Source: Sphingobium sp. CECT 9361
Lineage (GTDB): Bacteria > Pseudomonadota > Alphaproteobacteria > Sphingomonadales > Sphingomonadaceae
Direction: 5' to 3'
DNA length: 64,000 nt
NCBI RefSeq assembly: GCF_918741285.1
Contig: NZ_CAKKNC010000013.1
Location: 1 to 64,000 of the forward strand
A program made the position numbers and the translations under genes. Positions 12,205 through 22,178 of the stretch are shown here, piece by piece. Numbering within the stretch: position 1 is the first letter of the stretch; the number at the start of each line of letters is the position of its first letter. A model generated the notes under the pieces. That model saw only the letters and a list, made by a program, of their open reading frames with translations. It was not told the DNA's origin and made no database searches.

Positions 12205-13476
12205 ATGCAGAGGAGACATCAGCCGATTTCCCGCGATGCCATGGCCTATGTGCTGGCGGGGGGGCGCGGCAGTCGGCTGGGTGAACTGACCGATATTCGC
12301 GCGAAGCCCGCCGTGCATTTCGGCGGCAAGGTTCGGATCATCGATTTCGCCCTATCCAACGCCCTTAACAGTGGCATTCGGCGGATCGGCGTGGCCACTC
12401 AGTATAAGGCGCACTCGCTGATCCGGCATCTCCAGCGCGGGTGGAATTTCTTCCGCACCGAGCGTAATGAGAGTTTCGATATTCTCCCCGCCAGTCAGCG
12501 CGTGTCCGAACATCAGTGGTATGAAGGCACCGCCGACGCTGTGTTTCAGAACCTCGACATTATCGAAGCCTATGCGCCGGAATATATGGTCCTGCTGGCG
12601 GGCGATCATATCTACAAGATGGACTATGAGTTGATGTTGCAGCAGCATGTCGACAGCGGAGCCGATGTGACCGTTGGGTGTTTGGAAGTGCCGCGGATGG
12701 AAGCTTTCGGCTTCGGGGTGATGCACGTCGATGGGCACGACACAATCATCGATTTCGTCGAAAAGCCAGCCGACCCGCCCAGCATACCGGGCCAACCGGA
12801 TCGGGCTTTGGCATCCATGGGCATCTATGTTTTTCGGACCAAGATATTGGCCGAGCAATTGCGTCGAGACGCGGCGACACCCGACAGCTCGCGCGATTTC
12901 GGTGGGGATATCATCCCCTATATGGTGAAGCACGGCAAAGCTGTCGCGCATCGGTTCGCTAACAGTTGCGTCCGCGCCGAAAGCGAAACGGAAGCCTATT
13001 GGCGTGACGTGGGAACCATCGACGCCTATTGGCAGGCGAACATTGACCTTACCGACGTCGTTCCTCCCTTGGACATCTACGACACACACTGGCCATTATG
13101 GACCCATGCAGAGGTGACAGCCCCGGCCAAATTCGTGCATGACGAAGATGGGCGACGCGGTTCCGCCACTTCTTCCCTGATCGCGGGAGGATGCATCGTT
13201 TCGGGATCGTCGCTCCACCGCAGCCTGTTGTTCAGCGGGGTGAGGACGCATAGTTTTTCGTCAGTTACGGAGAGCATCATCTTGCCCAATTGCGAAATCG
13301 GCCGTGGCGCACGATTGCACAAATGCGTACTTGATTCGGGTGTCCGCATTCCTCCTAAACTGATTGTAGGTGAGCATCCCGACCATGATGCGAAGTGGTT
13401 CCGCCGTACGGACAAGGGCGTGTGCCTGATAACGCAGACGATGATCGACCGATTGCCCGATAGCCTGACCGCATGA
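12205..13476 (+). CDS. glgC: Glucose-1-phosphate adenylyltransferase (ADP-glucose pyrophosphorylase)
   Basis: 423 residues. It makes ADP-glucose from glucose 1-phosphate and ATP, the committed step of bacterial glycogen synthesis. The nucleotidyltransferase signature [13 protein letters not shown] is followed by [20 protein letters not shown]. Further family segments are [26 protein letters not shown] and [11 protein letters not shown]. The C-terminal left-handed beta-helix region carries [15 protein letters not shown] and [18 protein letters not shown] precedes the ATG at 12205. Its stop overlaps the glgA start as ATGA. The family is allosterically controlled, but the sequence alone does not show which effectors act. 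Confidence 0.97.
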   Translation: MQRRHQPISRDAMAYVLAGGRGSRLGELTDIRAKPAVHFGGKVRIIDFALSNALNSGIRRIGVATQYKAHSLIRHLQRGWNFFRTERNESFDILPASQRVSEHQWYEGTADAVFQNLDIIEAYAPEYMVLLAGDHIYKMDYELMLQQHVDSGADVTVGCLEVPRMEAFGFGVMHVDGHDTIIDFVEKPADPPSIPGQPDRALASMGIYVFRTKILAEQLRRDAATPDSSRDFGGDIIPYMVKHGKAVAHRFANSCVRAESETEAYWRDVGTIDAYWQANIDLTDVVPPLDIYDTHWPLWTHAEVTAPAKFVHDEDGRRGSATSSLIAGGCIVSGSSLHRSLLFSGVRTHSFSSVTESIILPNCEIGRGARLHKCVLDSGVRIPPKLIVGEHPDHDAKWFRRTDKGVCLITQTMIDRLPDSLTA

Positions 13477-14906
13477 AACTGTTATCCGTCGCGTCCGAGA
13501 TATTCCCGCTCATCAAAACGGGTGGCCTCGCCGATGTCGTCGGGGCGTTGCCCCTGGCATTGGCGAAGGAAGACGTGGCAACGCGCACACTGATCCCCGG
13601 TTATCCATCTGTGATGGCAAGGATTGGCAAAGGCAAGAAGCTGCATCACTATGACTCGCTCTTCGGTGAGGCGGCAACGCTCATCTCAGCCAAGGTGGGA
13701 GATCTGGATCTCATCATTCTGGATTGCCCGCCTTTTTTCGGTCGCGCCGGTGGACCCTATGACGATATGGCGGGCAATGGCTGGCCGGATAACTGGCGGC
13801 GCTTTGCGGCCTTATCCCGCGCGGGGGCGGACATCGCTGCGGGCTTGCTGAAAGGCTGGCTCCCTGATGTCGTTCACGCGCACGACTGGCAGGCCGCGAT
13901 GACGCTGGCGTATATGCGCTTCGGTGCTGCCCATGCCGTGCCGAAGGTCGTCACGATCCACAACCTGGCGTTTCAGGGGCGATTCGATGCTGCGATATTC
14001 GACGCACTGGGCCTGCCCCCGGAAGCTTGGGGAATGGATGGTGTCGAATATTATGGCGGCACGGGGTTCCTGAAAGCCGGGCTGGTTTCTGCCGATGCGA
14101 TCACAACCGTCAGCCCCACTTATGCGCAGGAAATCCGGTCGACCGCTGACGGCATGGGTCTGGACGGTCTGCTGGTGGGGCGGGGTGATCGGCTGCACGG
14201 CATATTGAACGGGATCGACACCGCTGCATGGACTCCTGCGACCGATCCGCTGTTGGTTAAGTCCTTTTCCAGCCGTGCCCTTTCCGGTCGTTCCGCCAAT
14301 CGACGGCATATCGAACGCAGTTTCGGGCTGGATAAGGATGACAGCCCGCTGTTCATCGTCGTCAGCAGGCTGACTTGGCAAAAGGGCATGGATATGCTCG
14401 TCGATGCGCTGGATCATCTGGTGGCATTGGGCGGTAAGCTGGCAGTGCTGGGATCGGGCGATCATCCGCTTGAGGGCGCCTTTCTGGCGGCGGCGGAACG
14501 CTATCGTGGGCGCGTTGGCGTCCACATCGGCTATGACGAACCGCTATCGCATGTGATGCAGGCAGGCGGCGATGCGATCCTCATTCCTTCGCGTTTCGAA
14601 CCGTGCGGACTGACCCAGCTATATGCGCTGCGCTATGGCTGCGTTCCTGTTGTCGCGCGTGTCGGTGGGCTGGCCGATACCGTGATCGACGCCAATGAGG
14701 CTGCGTTGGGCGCAGGGGTGGCGACCGGGATACAGTTCGCACCGCCCGGTCCTGTAGGCTTGAAACGCGCAATAGAACGCGCTGTGATTCTATACGCCGA
14801 CAAGCCAAGCTGGGCATCGATGCAGCGCGCAGGCATGGCGGCAGACTTCTCGTGGAATAAAAGCGCTGCGCGGTACGCTGCCTTGTACAAATCGTTGATG
14901 CCGTGA
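13473..14906 (+). CDS. glgA: Glycogen synthase (ADP-glucose type)
   Basis: 477 residues, a GT5 glycosyltransferase that elongates alpha-1,4 glucan from ADP-glucose. The N-terminal K-T-G-G-L loop that binds ADP-glucose is in [20 protein letters not shown]. Other signatures are [16 protein letters not shown] and [11 protein letters not shown]. In the C-terminal Rossmann domain, [12 protein letters not shown] and [17 protein letters not shown] carry the catalytic Glu region. It overlaps glgC by 4 bases at the start and glgX by 4 bases at the end, so the three genes are probably translated in a coupled manner. Confidence 0.97.
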   Translation: MKLLSVASEIFPLIKTGGLADVVGALPLALAKEDVATRTLIPGYPSVMARIGKGKKLHHYDSLFGEAATLISAKVGDLDLIILDCPPFFGRAGGPYDDMAGNGWPDNWRRFAALSRAGADIAAGLLKGWLPDVVHAHDWQAAMTLAYMRFGAAHAVPKVVTIHNLAFQGRFDAAIFDALGLPPEAWGMDGVEYYGGTGFLKAGLVSADAITTVSPTYAQEIRSTADGMGLDGLLVGRGDRLHGILNGIDTAAWTPATDPLLVKSFSSRALSGRSANRRHIERSFGLDKDDSPLFIVVSRLTWQKGMDMLVDALDHLVALGGKLAVLGSGDHPLEGAFLAAAERYRGRVGVHIGYDEPLSHVMQAGGDAILIPSRFEPCGLTQLYALRYGCVPVVARVGGLADTVIDANEAALGAGVATGIQFAPPGPVGLKRAIERAVILYADKPSWASMQRAGMAADFSWNKSAARYAALYKSLMP

Positions 14907-16777
14907 CGCCAGCGGACCTCCCTGCTTTAGGCCCGCAGGTCGAGGAGGGCGGAACCCGTTTTTCGGTCTGGTCGTCCGCCGATACACTGTCGCTATGCCT
15001 TTTCGATCAAGATCGCGAAATCGCGCGTCTTCCAATGGCGCGCCATGGTCGGGTGTTCTCCTTGTTCACGCCAGGTGTGGGAGCGGGGACGCATTACGGA
15101 CTGCGTGCAGAGGGTCCGTACGATCCGGATGCAGGGCTGTGGTTCGATCCGGACAAGCTGCTGCTCGATCCCTATGCCACGCGGATCGACCGGCCATTTG
15201 CCTATCACCCGATGCTTGCCGAAAGGAAGGGGGTGAGCGGGGATACCGCGCCGTTGATGCCTAAAGGGATCGTTGAAACAGCGCCGCCCGTCGTCCTGGC
15301 CAAAGCTCCAGAATTTGCACACGGCGGACTGATTTATGAATTGCAGGTGCGGGCTTTCACTATGCTGAACCCGGACATTCCTGCCGATCAGCGCGGGACG
15401 TTGCGGGCGCTGATGCACCCCGCGGTCATCGCGCATCTACAGCGCCTGCATGTGGGCGCTGTCGAACTTATGCCTATCAACGCATGGATAGACGAACGGC
15501 ATCTCCCGCCATTGGGCCTCACCAATGCGTGGGGATATAACCCGGTGAGCTATTTCGCGCTCGATCCGCGTCTGGCGCCGGGCGGCATGGACGATCTGCG
15601 TGCGGTCACCAGAGCGCTGCACGATGTCGGCATCGGCGTCATCATGGATATGGTCTATAACCATGACGGGGAGAGTGACGTACTCGGGCCAACGCTTTCA
15701 TTGCGTGGTTTGGATGCGCGCAGCTATCTTCGCCATGCGGACGATGGCGCGCTGATTAACGATACTGGCACAGGTAATGCCATCGACTGCAATCATCCTG
15801 TCAGCCGCCGCCTGATCTGCGATTCGATGCGGTATTTCGTTCGCTATGCAGGCATCGACGGATTCCGCTTCGACCTTGCCCCTGCATTGGGGCGATTACC
15901 GGATGGATTCGACCCGGCGGCACCGCTTTTGCAGGAAATTGCGGCTGATCCGATCCTCGCCGATCGCATCATGATTGCCGAGCCGTGGGACATTGGTCCG
16001 GGTGGCTATCAACTTGGCTGCTTCGGCGAAAATTGGCTGGAATGGAACGACCGATACCGTGACGACCTACGGCGGTTCTGGCGCGGCGATCCACATATGT
16101 TGGGAGGGCTTGCGACTCGGATCGCTGGATCGACCGATGTTTTCCCGAACAAGGATACACGCACCGTCAACTTTCTTGCCGCCCATGACGGGTTCAGCCT
16201 TGCCGACCTGACTGCCTATGAACAGCGGCACAATCACGCCAATGGAGAAGATAACCGTGACGGGCACGGCGAAAACCTAAGTTGGAATAATGGGGTCGAA
16301 GGCCGGAGCGAAGATCCCGATATCGACGCGGCGCGGCGTCGCGATATCAAGGCGCTTCTGTCGACCCTTTTTCTTTCGCGCGGTACGATCATGCTCACGG
16401 CGGGGGACGAATTTGGCCGCACGCAACAGGGCAATAACAACGCCTATGCGCAGGACAACGAGATTACATGGATCGACTGGGAAGGCCGTGACCGCGAGAT
16501 CGAAGCGCACAGCGTCATTCTGGCTGCGGTTCGTGCCGCTTCTTCGGCGTTACGCAGTACGCATGTATTGAAGGACAATGATATCGCCTGGCTACGCCCC
16601 GATGGCGACCGGATGACCGTCGCGGACTGGGAGGCTGCTCAGGGAGATATGCTGGCATTCAAGCTGCTTCCCGATGGCCCGTTCGTCGGCCTCAATCGCA
16701 GTGCGCAATCTGTGCATTTCCAGATCGACGGGTGCCCGGTTTCGGTGGGTCCACGAAGCGTTGAAATCACAACCTGA
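14903..16777 (+). CDS. glgX: Glycogen debranching enzyme
   Basis: 624 residues, GH13 isoamylase type. It hydrolyses alpha-1,6 branches left after phosphorylase action. An N-terminal CBM48-like domain ([14 protein letters not shown]) precedes the barrel, with [26 protein letters not shown] (nucleophile Asp) and [13 protein letters not shown] (acid/base Glu). [11 protein letters not shown] follows. Start is GTG 14903 overlapping the glgA stop as GTGA. At 624 residues it is somewhat shorter than the roughly 657 of the E. coli enzyme. It is the last gene of the operon. The hairpin just behind it (16785-16815) has its T-run on the other strand, so it more likely serves tRNA-Pro. Confidence 0.95.
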   Translation: MTPADLPALGPQVEEGGTRFSVWSSADTLSLCLFDQDREIARLPMARHGRVFSLFTPGVGAGTHYGLRAEGPYDPDAGLWFDPDKLLLDPYATRIDRPFAYHPMLAERKGVSGDTAPLMPKGIVETAPPVVLAKAPEFAHGGLIYELQVRAFTMLNPDIPADQRGTLRALMHPAVIAHLQRLHVGAVELMPINAWIDERHLPPLGLTNAWGYNPVSYFALDPRLAPGGMDDLRAVTRALHDVGIGVIMDMVYNHDGESDVLGPTLSLRGLDARSYLRHADDGALINDTGTGNAIDCNHPVSRRLICDSMRYFVRYAGIDGFRFDLAPALGRLPDGFDPAAPLLQEIAADPILADRIMIAEPWDIGPGGYQLGCFGENWLEWNDRYRDDLRRFWRGDPHMLGGLATRIAGSTDVFPNKDTRTVNFLAAHDGFSLADLTAYEQRHNHANGEDNRDGHGENLSWNNGVEGRSEDPDIDAARRRDIKALLSTLFLSRGTIMLTAGDEFGRTQQGNNNAYAQDNEITWIDWEGRDREIEAHSVILAAVRAASSALRSTHVLKDNDIAWLRPDGDRMTVADWEAAQGDMLAFKLLPDGPFVGLNRSAQSVHFQIDGCPVSVGPRSVEITT

Positions 16778-16784
16778 CCACCAA

Positions 16785-16815
16785 CAAAAACCCCCGCGCC
16801 ATACGGCGCAGGGGT
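16785..16815 (-). terminator. Terminator downstream of tRNA-Pro
   Basis: Read on the minus strand, an inverted repeat (CCCCTGCGCC, loop GTAT, GGCGCGGGGG) is followed by TTTTTGTT. That is a standard intrinsic terminator starting 25 nt after the tRNA 3' end. The stem contains one A-C mismatch. It may also slow plus-strand transcripts leaving glgX. Confidence 0.75.
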
Positions 16816-16839
16816 CATGCATCTTTCGAAGCGAATAAG

Positions 16840-16916
16840 TGGTCGGGGAAAGAGGATTCGAACCTCCGGCCCCTGCCTCCCGAAGACAGTGCTCTACCAG
16901 GCTGAGCTATTCCCCG
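16840..16916 (-). tRNA. tRNA-Pro (CGG)
   Basis: 77 nt including an encoded CCA. The acceptor stem is CGGGGAA/TTCCCCG with discriminator A. The anticodon stem is CTGTC/GGCAG around the loop TTCGGGA, giving anticodon CGG. T arm GGAGGTTCGAATCCTC. It sits between the glycogen operon and the radC/thyA pair with its own promoter (16964-16992) and terminator (16785-16815). Confidence 0.97.
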
Positions 16917-16963
16917 ACCGATGCGGAACCGCGACGAAGCGATCCCGACAAGGCAGGCGGCGG

Positions 16964-16992
16964 TCTATAGTTGTGGGTAGCCCCTGTGGCAA
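16964..16992 (-). promoter_or_regulatory. Sigma-70-type promoter of tRNA-Pro
   Basis: On the minus strand, TTGCCA (16987-16992) and TATAGA (16964-16969) are separated by exactly 17 bases. They lie about 48 bases upstream of the mature tRNA 5' end. Spacing and both hexamers fit the housekeeping consensus well. Transcription is inferred to start near 16957. Confidence 0.7.
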
Positions 16993-17032
16993 GCGCCCGT
17001 GATGCCTTTTTTCCGACGTGCGAACCGCAGTT

Positions 17033-17440
17033 TTACAGGAGGCCATTCTCGCGGAAGCTGAAGCTTGTTTCCGTGGTCACGATAATGTGATCGAGCAGTT
17101 TCATTTCGAGCATCCGCAGCATCCGACATAGCATACGCGTTACCTGAATATCCGCGTCGCTGGGGTTGGGATCGCCCGATGGATGGTTGTGCATCAGCAC
17201 GGCGCCGCGACAATCTGCTATAAGCGCCTGCAGAACGATGTCCCGCCACGGCAAGCGCAACTGATCGGTCCCGCCCGCATATTCGAGCCGGTCCAGAGTA
17301 TGGCCCTTGGCGTCCAGCAACAAGATAATCGCCGTTTCGACGGTATCGGTCCTGTGTTTAGGCCGGATTGGCTTGCCATTATATCGCATTCCAGGACGGT
17401 GCAGCCACTGCAGCGCATTCGCCAGAGGTAACACATCCAT
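17033..17440 (-). CDS. Short RadC-type JAB/MPN-domain protein
   Basis: 135 residues. The JAMM metal site is clear: LMHNHPSGDPNPSDADIQVT supplies the H-x-H and S...D ligands, with the upstream Glu likely in VETAIILLLD. Full-length RadC is about 220-230 residues and has an N-terminal helix-hairpin-helix region. Here only the JAB half is present, starting at MDVLPLANALQWLHRPG. Many such short proteins are annotated as RadC-like DNA repair proteins, but the function of the family is not settled. It is divergent from thyA with a 90-base gap. Confidence 0.8.
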   Translation of the reverse strand: MDVLPLANALQWLHRPGMRYNGKPIRPKHRTDTVETAIILLLDAKGHTLDRLEYAGGTDQLRLPWRDIVLQALIADCRGAVLMHNHPSGDPNPSDADIQVTRMLCRMLRMLEMKLLDHIIVTTETSFSFRENGLL

Positions 17441-17530
17441 TATGGATCAGTAAGATGAACGGTGTGTTCGGTTGGATACGCGCCGCCGGTGCGTTAGACA
17501 TGCGGCATACGCAGATTCGAAAGCACGCCC

Positions 17531-18463
17531 TTGTCCGATACGCCGCATTACGAACAACAATATCTCGACTTGATGCGCCATATCTGGACGCAGGGCGATG
17601 AGCGTGTCGATCGGACGGGGGTGGGTACGCGATCTGTTTTCGGTGCGACCATGCGGTTCAGCCTGGCCGATAACGCCATTCCCTTGCTGACGACGAAGCG
17701 CGTGTACTGGAAGGTAGCGGCGCGGGAAATGCTCTGGTTCCTGACCGGCGATACCAACATCCGTTCGCTGGTTGAGCAGGGAGTGCATATCTGGACCGAC
17801 TGGCCGCTCGACAGCTATCGTAAGGCGACCGGCGAGGATATCGATCGCGACTCTTTCGAAGCGCGTATCATCGCAGATGACGCTTTTGCCGCGCAATGGG
17901 GCGATCTGGGGCCAGTCTATGGTGCGCAGTGGACGAACTGGCCGCTCTATGAGCCTGCGGGCGACAATATGTTTCGGCGGGCAGAGCGGGGCCATAATCA
18001 GATAGCGGAACTGGTAGATTCGATTCGCAACACGCCCGGTTCACGCCGCCTTCTGTTTACCGGCTGGAACGTGGCGGAAGTGCCTAACATGGCGTTGCCG
18101 CCATGCCACATGACCTATCAATTCCATGTCGCAAATGGGAAGCTGTCAGGCCTGCTGTTTCAGCGCAGTTGCGATTTGGGGTTGGGCTTTGCGTTCAACA
18201 TCTTTGGCTTGTCGATGTTGACGCGGATGCTGGCGCAACAAACCGACCTTGAACCCGGCGAGGTGGTTTGGTCGGGAGGCGACGTGCACTTGTACCTCAA
18301 CCACGCAGACCTTGTCGAAGCGCAACTGGCCCGCAAGCCGACAGGCGCACCCAAACTCACAATAAGTCGACACGCGAAAAACATATTTGACTATAAAATC
18401 GAGGACTTTGGCGTGTCCGATTATGCCCCTCAGGCGGCCCTGTCGGCTCCGGTTGCCGTCTAG
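17531..18463 (+). CDS. thyA: Thymidylate synthase
   Basis: 310 residues. It methylates dUMP to dTMP with methylene-tetrahydrofolate. The N-terminus YLDLMRHIWTQGDERVDRTG and the segment TKRVYWKVAAREMLWFLTGD are characteristic. The catalytic cysteine is Cys192 in ALPPCHMTYQFHV, and LFQRSCDLGLGFAFNI follows. The chosen start is TTG at 17531; no ATG lies between it and the conserved region. Compared with the 264-residue E. coli enzyme it carries extra sequence around residues 85-120 (for example KATGEDIDRDSFEARI). It is monocistronic as far as visible. Confidence 0.96.
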   Translation: MSDTPHYEQQYLDLMRHIWTQGDERVDRTGVGTRSVFGATMRFSLADNAIPLLTTKRVYWKVAAREMLWFLTGDTNIRSLVEQGVHIWTDWPLDSYRKATGEDIDRDSFEARIIADDAFAAQWGDLGPVYGAQWTNWPLYEPAGDNMFRRAERGHNQIAELVDSIRNTPGSRRLLFTGWNVAEVPNMALPPCHMTYQFHVANGKLSGLLFQRSCDLGLGFAFNIFGLSMLTRMLAQQTDLEPGEVVWSGGDVHLYLNHADLVEAQLARKPTGAPKLTISRHAKNIFDYKIEDFGVSDYAPQAALSAPVAV

Positions 18464-18483
18464 AAATTTTAGGTCAGGAACAC

Positions 18484-18511
18484 TTGCCTTTTTTGCAGGT
18501 CGTAATATTAT
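18484..18511 (+). promoter_or_regulatory. Probable promoter of the bkd operon
   Basis: TTGCCT (18484-18489) and TATTAT (18506-18511) are separated by 16 bases, 54 bases ahead of the E1alpha ATG and immediately after thyA. Both hexamers are close to the sigma-70 consensus. The call rests on sequence match and position only. Confidence 0.45.
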
Positions 18512-18564
18512 AGCGTCATAGAGCAACAATGTTGCGCCGCAATAGAATGGCGCGTGGAGCAGCG

Positions 18565-19839
18565 ATGACCGATCACCGCGACAATCAGCGTAACATGCCG
18601 CCATTGACGCTGCACGTTCCAGAGCCGAAGTTTCGGCCGGGCGACGTCGCAGACTTTAGCGATATCGACGTTCCGGCCGCCGGTGTGACGCCCCGGCCCG
18701 ACGAAACCGCCGCAGCAGGATCGATGCGTGATCTTGCCTATGGACTGGTCAGGGTGCTGGACGACGAGGCGCGCGCTGTAGGACCGTGGAACCCCAATCT
18801 CAGCCCGGATGTGGCGCTGAAGATCCTGCGCTCGATGGCGCTGACCCGCGCCTTCGACGAGCGCATGTTCCGCGCGCAGCGGCAGGGCAAAACCAGCTTT
18901 TATATGAAGTGCACGGGCGAAGAGGCCGTGGCCGTAGCTGCTGCGCACGCGCTGGCCAGCGACGACATGTGTTTCCCCAGCTATCGTCAGCAGGGGCTGT
19001 TGATCGCCCGCGACTGGTCGCTGGTCGACATGATGAACCAGATCTACTCGAATCGCGCCGACCGCATGAAGGGCAGGCAGTTGCCGATCATGTATTCGGT
19101 GCGCGATGCGGGCTTCTTTTCGATTTCCGGCAATTTGACCACGCAATGGCCGCAAGCGGTTGGCTGGGCGATGGCGAGTGCGGCACGGGGTGACACGCGC
19201 ATTGCCGCGACGTGGTGTGGTGAGGGATCGACCGCGGAAGGCGACTTCCATTCGGCATGCACGTTTGCCAGCGTGTATCGCGCGCCCGTCATCTTGAATA
19301 TCGTGAATAATCAGTGGGCTATCAGCAGCTTCTCAGGATTTGCGGGTGGTGAGAACACCACCTTCGCCGCGCGCGGCGTAGGCTATGGCATCGCCAGCCT
19401 GCGCGTGGATGGCAATGATGCGCTGGCCGTCTATGCCGCCACCCGCTGGGCAGCGGATCGCGCGCGCAGCAACGCAGGGCCGACGCTGATCGAACATTTC
19501 ACCTACCGTGCTGAAGGACACAGCACGTCCGACGATCCCGGCCAATACCGTTCCGCCGACGAAGGCAGTGCCTGGCCGCTGGGCGATCCGATTGCACGGC
19601 TGAAGGCGCATGTCATCGGGCTGGGGATCTGGGACGAAGAACGCCAGGCTGCGATGGATCTGGAGTTAGCATCCATTGTGAAGGACGCGGCGCGCGAAGC
19701 GGAAAAGAACGGTATTCTCGGTCACGGCATGCACCAGCCTTTCGAAACGATGTTCGAGGACGTGTTCGAAGACATGCCATGGCATCTGAAGGAACAGCTC
19801 GACATGGCGCTGGGCGAGAAAAAGGCGGCTGGACTGTGA
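18565..19839 (+). CDS. bkdA1: Branched-chain 2-oxoacid dehydrogenase E1 alpha subunit
   Basis: 424 residues from ATG 18565, which has GGAG at 18556-18559; an earlier ATG at 18529 lacks one. It is the thiamine-diphosphate-dependent decarboxylase subunit for 2-oxoisovalerate and related acids. Features are RAFDERMFRAQRQGKTSFYM, FPSYRQQGLLIARDW, and the ThDP region WCGEGSTAEGDFH followed by NIVNNQWAIS. HFTYRAEGHSTSDDPGQYR is the phosphorylation-loop region typical of branched-chain E1alpha. The long N-terminal extension before residue 80 matches the branched-chain type rather than pyruvate dehydrogenase. Its stop overlaps the E1beta start as GTGA. Confidence 0.92.
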   Translation: MTDHRDNQRNMPPLTLHVPEPKFRPGDVADFSDIDVPAAGVTPRPDETAAAGSMRDLAYGLVRVLDDEARAVGPWNPNLSPDVALKILRSMALTRAFDERMFRAQRQGKTSFYMKCTGEEAVAVAAAHALASDDMCFPSYRQQGLLIARDWSLVDMMNQIYSNRADRMKGRQLPIMYSVRDAGFFSISGNLTTQWPQAVGWAMASAARGDTRIAATWCGEGSTAEGDFHSACTFASVYRAPVILNIVNNQWAISSFSGFAGGENTTFAARGVGYGIASLRVDGNDALAVYAATRWAADRARSNAGPTLIEHFTYRAEGHSTSDDPGQYRSADEGSAWPLGDPIARLKAHVIGLGIWDEERQAAMDLELASIVKDAAREAEKNGILGHGMHQPFETMFEDVFEDMPWHLKEQLDMALGEKKAAGL

Positions 19840-20882
19840 GCGAGGTCATCACCGAAACCGTGGCCGACGCCACGCAGATGAACATGATCCAGGCGATCAA
19901 CAGCGCGCTCGACGTGATGATGGATCGCGATCCTGATGTCGTCGTGATGGGCGAGGATGTCGGCTTTTTCGGCGGGGTGTTCCGCGCGACGGCGGGCCTT
20001 CAGAAGAAATATGGCAAGAACCGGGTGTTCGATACGCCGATCACCGAATGCGGCATCATCGGCGTTGCGGTGGGCATGGGCGCCTATGGTCTGCGTCCGG
20101 TGCCTGAGATACAGTTCGCGGACTATATTTACCCGGCGCTCGACCAGTTGGTGTCGGAGGCTGCACGCCTGCGCTATCGTTCGGCAGGCGAATTTATCGC
20201 GCCGATGACGGTTCGCTCCCCCTTTGGCGGGGGCATTTTTGGCGGCCAGACGCATAGTCAGTCCCCCGAAGGTATCTTTACCCATGTGTCGGGCATCAAG
20301 ACAGTCATTCCCGCAACGCCTTATGACGCCAAGGGACTGCTGATCGCAGCGATCGAGGATAATGATCCGACGATCTTCTTCGAACCCAAGCGCATCTATA
20401 ACGGTCCGTTCGATGGACATTATGATCGTCCCTCGCGCAACTGGGGCGGGCATCCCGACGCGCAGGTGCCGGAAGGCTATTACAAGATTCCGTTGGGCAA
20501 GGCGCGGATTGCCCGCGCTGGCGAGGCGCTGACGATCCTGTGCTACGGCACTATGGTGCATGTGGTTGCCAGCACGGTCGAGGAAATGGGCATCGACGCG
20601 GAAATCATCGATCTGCGTACGCTCGTACCGCTGGATATCGAAGCGATTGAAGCCTCGGTAAAGAAAACCGGCCATTGCCTGATCGTGCATGAAGCAACGC
20701 GCACCAGTGGCTTTGGCGCGGAGCTTTCGGCCTTGGTGCAGGAGCGGTGCTTCTATTACCTCGAAGCACCGATCGAACGGGTCACCGGTTTCGACACGCC
20801 TTATCCGCACAGTCTGGAGTGGGCTTATTTCCCCGGACCGATCCGCATTCGCGATGCCATCAACAAGATCATGAAGGACTAA
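19836..20882 (+). CDS. bkdA2: Branched-chain 2-oxoacid dehydrogenase E1 beta subunit
   Basis: 348 residues from GTG 19836, overlapping the E1alpha stop; the alternative ATG 19779 lies inside E1alpha. It forms the alpha2-beta2 E1 with the preceding gene. The ThDP-binding transketolase-type domain starts MNMIQAINSALDVMMDRDPD and contains VMGEDVGFFGGVFRAT, FDTPITECGIIGVAVGMG and EIQFADYIYPALDQL. The C-terminal transketolase domain contains CLIVHEATRTSGFGAEL and TGFDTPYPHSLEWAYFP. It ends 6 bases before the E2 gene. Confidence 0.94.
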   Translation: MSEVITETVADATQMNMIQAINSALDVMMDRDPDVVVMGEDVGFFGGVFRATAGLQKKYGKNRVFDTPITECGIIGVAVGMGAYGLRPVPEIQFADYIYPALDQLVSEAARLRYRSAGEFIAPMTVRSPFGGGIFGGQTHSQSPEGIFTHVSGIKTVIPATPYDAKGLLIAAIEDNDPTIFFEPKRIYNGPFDGHYDRPSRNWGGHPDAQVPEGYYKIPLGKARIARAGEALTILCYGTMVHVVASTVEEMGIDAEIIDLRTLVPLDIEAIEASVKKTGHCLIVHEATRTSGFGAELSALVQERCFYYLEAPIERVTGFDTPYPHSLEWAYFPGPIRIRDAINKIMKD

Positions 20883-20888
20883 CGGGCC

Positions 20889-22175
20889 ATGGCACGTTTC
20901 ACATTCACGCTTCCCGACATTGGCGAAGGCATTTCCGAAGCAGAGATCGTTGCATGGCATGTGGCGGTGGGCGACCGGGTCGAGGAAGATCAGGGTCTTG
21001 CCGACATGATGACGGACAAGGCGACGGTCGAACTGGAATCGCCGGTGGCTGGCACGGTGGTTGAACTGGCGGGCGAACCGGGGGATCAGGTGTCCATCGG
21101 TGCGATGCTGGTGGTGATCGAGACTGAAGGTGAGGTCGAGATTGAAACGCCGTCGGAGGAGATCGTCGAGGCTGAGAATCCCGGCGTTGAGGAAGTTGCC
21201 CCAGCGGGCGAAGACAGTGCTCCTACGGAAGCAGGGGTACAGAGCGACAAAGTTGAACCCTCGAACCCGGGGCTCCTGCTTACGCAGGAGCACGTCATGC
21301 CAGAAGACAAGGCTGTGACTGTCCTCGCGTCGCCCGCCGTGCGCACACGCGCCAAGGAACTGGGCGTCGATCTGTCGCAGGTCCGCACCACGGCTGACCG
21401 CATCCGCCACAGCGATCTCGATGCGTTTCTGCTCTATGGGCAGGGTGATGGCTACCGTCCTGCCGGTGCCTCACGCAAGCGTCCGGATGAGCCCATCAAG
21501 GTTATCGGGATGCGCCGCCGGATTGCCGAGAATATGGCGGCATCCAAGCGCAACATCCCGCATTTCACTTATGTCGAGGAAATCGACGTCACCTTGCTGG
21601 AAGCGATGCGTGCGGACCTTAACGCCAATCGCGGCGACCGCCCTAAGCTGACGCTTTTGCCGCTCATCATCGTGGCCGTGTGCAAGGCTATCCCCGATTT
21701 CCCGATGATCAACGCGCGTTATGACGACGAGGCGGGGATCGTGACGCGGCATGGGTCGGTCCATCTCGGCATGGCGACGCAGACCGATGCGGGCCTGATG
21801 GTCCCTGTCATCCGTGACGCGCAGGACCGCAATGTATGGCAGTTGGCGAGCGAAATCCGTCGCCTGTCGGACGCTGCGCGCAGTGGCAAGGCCAAGTCGG
21901 AGGAACTCTCCGGATCGACGCTAACCCTGACTTCGCTTGGCCCGCTGGGCGGCATTGCGACCACGCCGGTCATCAATCGCCCCGAAGTCGCGATTATCGG
22001 TCCCAATCGCGTGATCGAACGTCCTGTCATCCGCGATGGTGAAATCGTCGCAGCGAAGCTGATGAACCTGTCGATCAGTTGCGATCATCGCGTCGTCGAT
22101 GGCTGGGATGCGGCCAGTTACGTGCAGGCGCTACGCAAGCTGCTCGAAACGCCGGTGCTGCTATTCGATAACTAG
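20889..22175 (+). CDS. bkdB: Branched-chain 2-oxoacid dehydrogenase E2 (lipoamide acyltransferase)
   Basis: 428 residues. An N-terminal lipoyl domain (about 1-78) has the lipoylated lysine in MMTDKATVELESP. An acidic linker spans about 79-140, and a peripheral subunit-binding domain about 143-180 (ASPAVRTRAKELGVDLSQV). The catalytic domain, about 200-428, ends with ISCDHRVVDGWDAA, which carries the His and Asp of the active site. The linker is unusual: residues about 125-138 (NPGLLLTQEHVMP) are encoded by a palindromic repeat resembling those found between genes elsewhere in the window. E3 (lpd) is not in this cluster. Confidence 0.94.
   Translation: MARFTFTLPDIGEGISEAEIVAWHVAVGDRVEEDQGLADMMTDKATVELESPVAGTVVELAGEPGDQVSIGAMLVVIETEGEVEIETPSEEIVEAENPGVEEVAPAGEDSAPTEAGVQSDKVEPSNPGLLLTQEHVMPEDKAVTVLASPAVRTRAKELGVDLSQVRTTADRIRHSDLDAFLLYGQGDGYRPAGASRKRPDEPIKVIGMRRRIAENMAASKRNIPHFTYVEEIDVTLLEAMRADLNANRGDRPKLTLLPLIIVAVCKAIPDFPMINARYDDEAGIVTRHGSVHLGMATQTDAGLMVPVIRDAQDRNVWQLASEIRRLSDAARSGKAKSEELSGSTLTLTSLGPLGGIATTPVINRPEVAIIGPNRVIERPVIRDGEIVAAKLMNLSISCDHRVVDGWDAASYVQALRKLLETPVLLFDN
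21272..21291. repeat. Palindromic repeat inside the E2 coding region
   Basis: GCTCCTGC, TTAC, GCAGGAGC form a perfect 8-bp stem with a 4-base loop, followed by ACGTCATGCC. It lies in frame in the flexible linker of the E2 gene, between the lipoyl and subunit-binding domains. Its outline (a short perfect stem flanked by a CGTCAT-like tail) is like the intergenic elements at 32000-32027 and 39224-39308. Confidence 0.7.
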
Positions 22176-22178
22176 GGG

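Noticed and set aside
19722-21410. 562-residue open frame antisense to bkd E1beta and E2
   Set aside because: Same reason: it mirrors two confidently identified genes.
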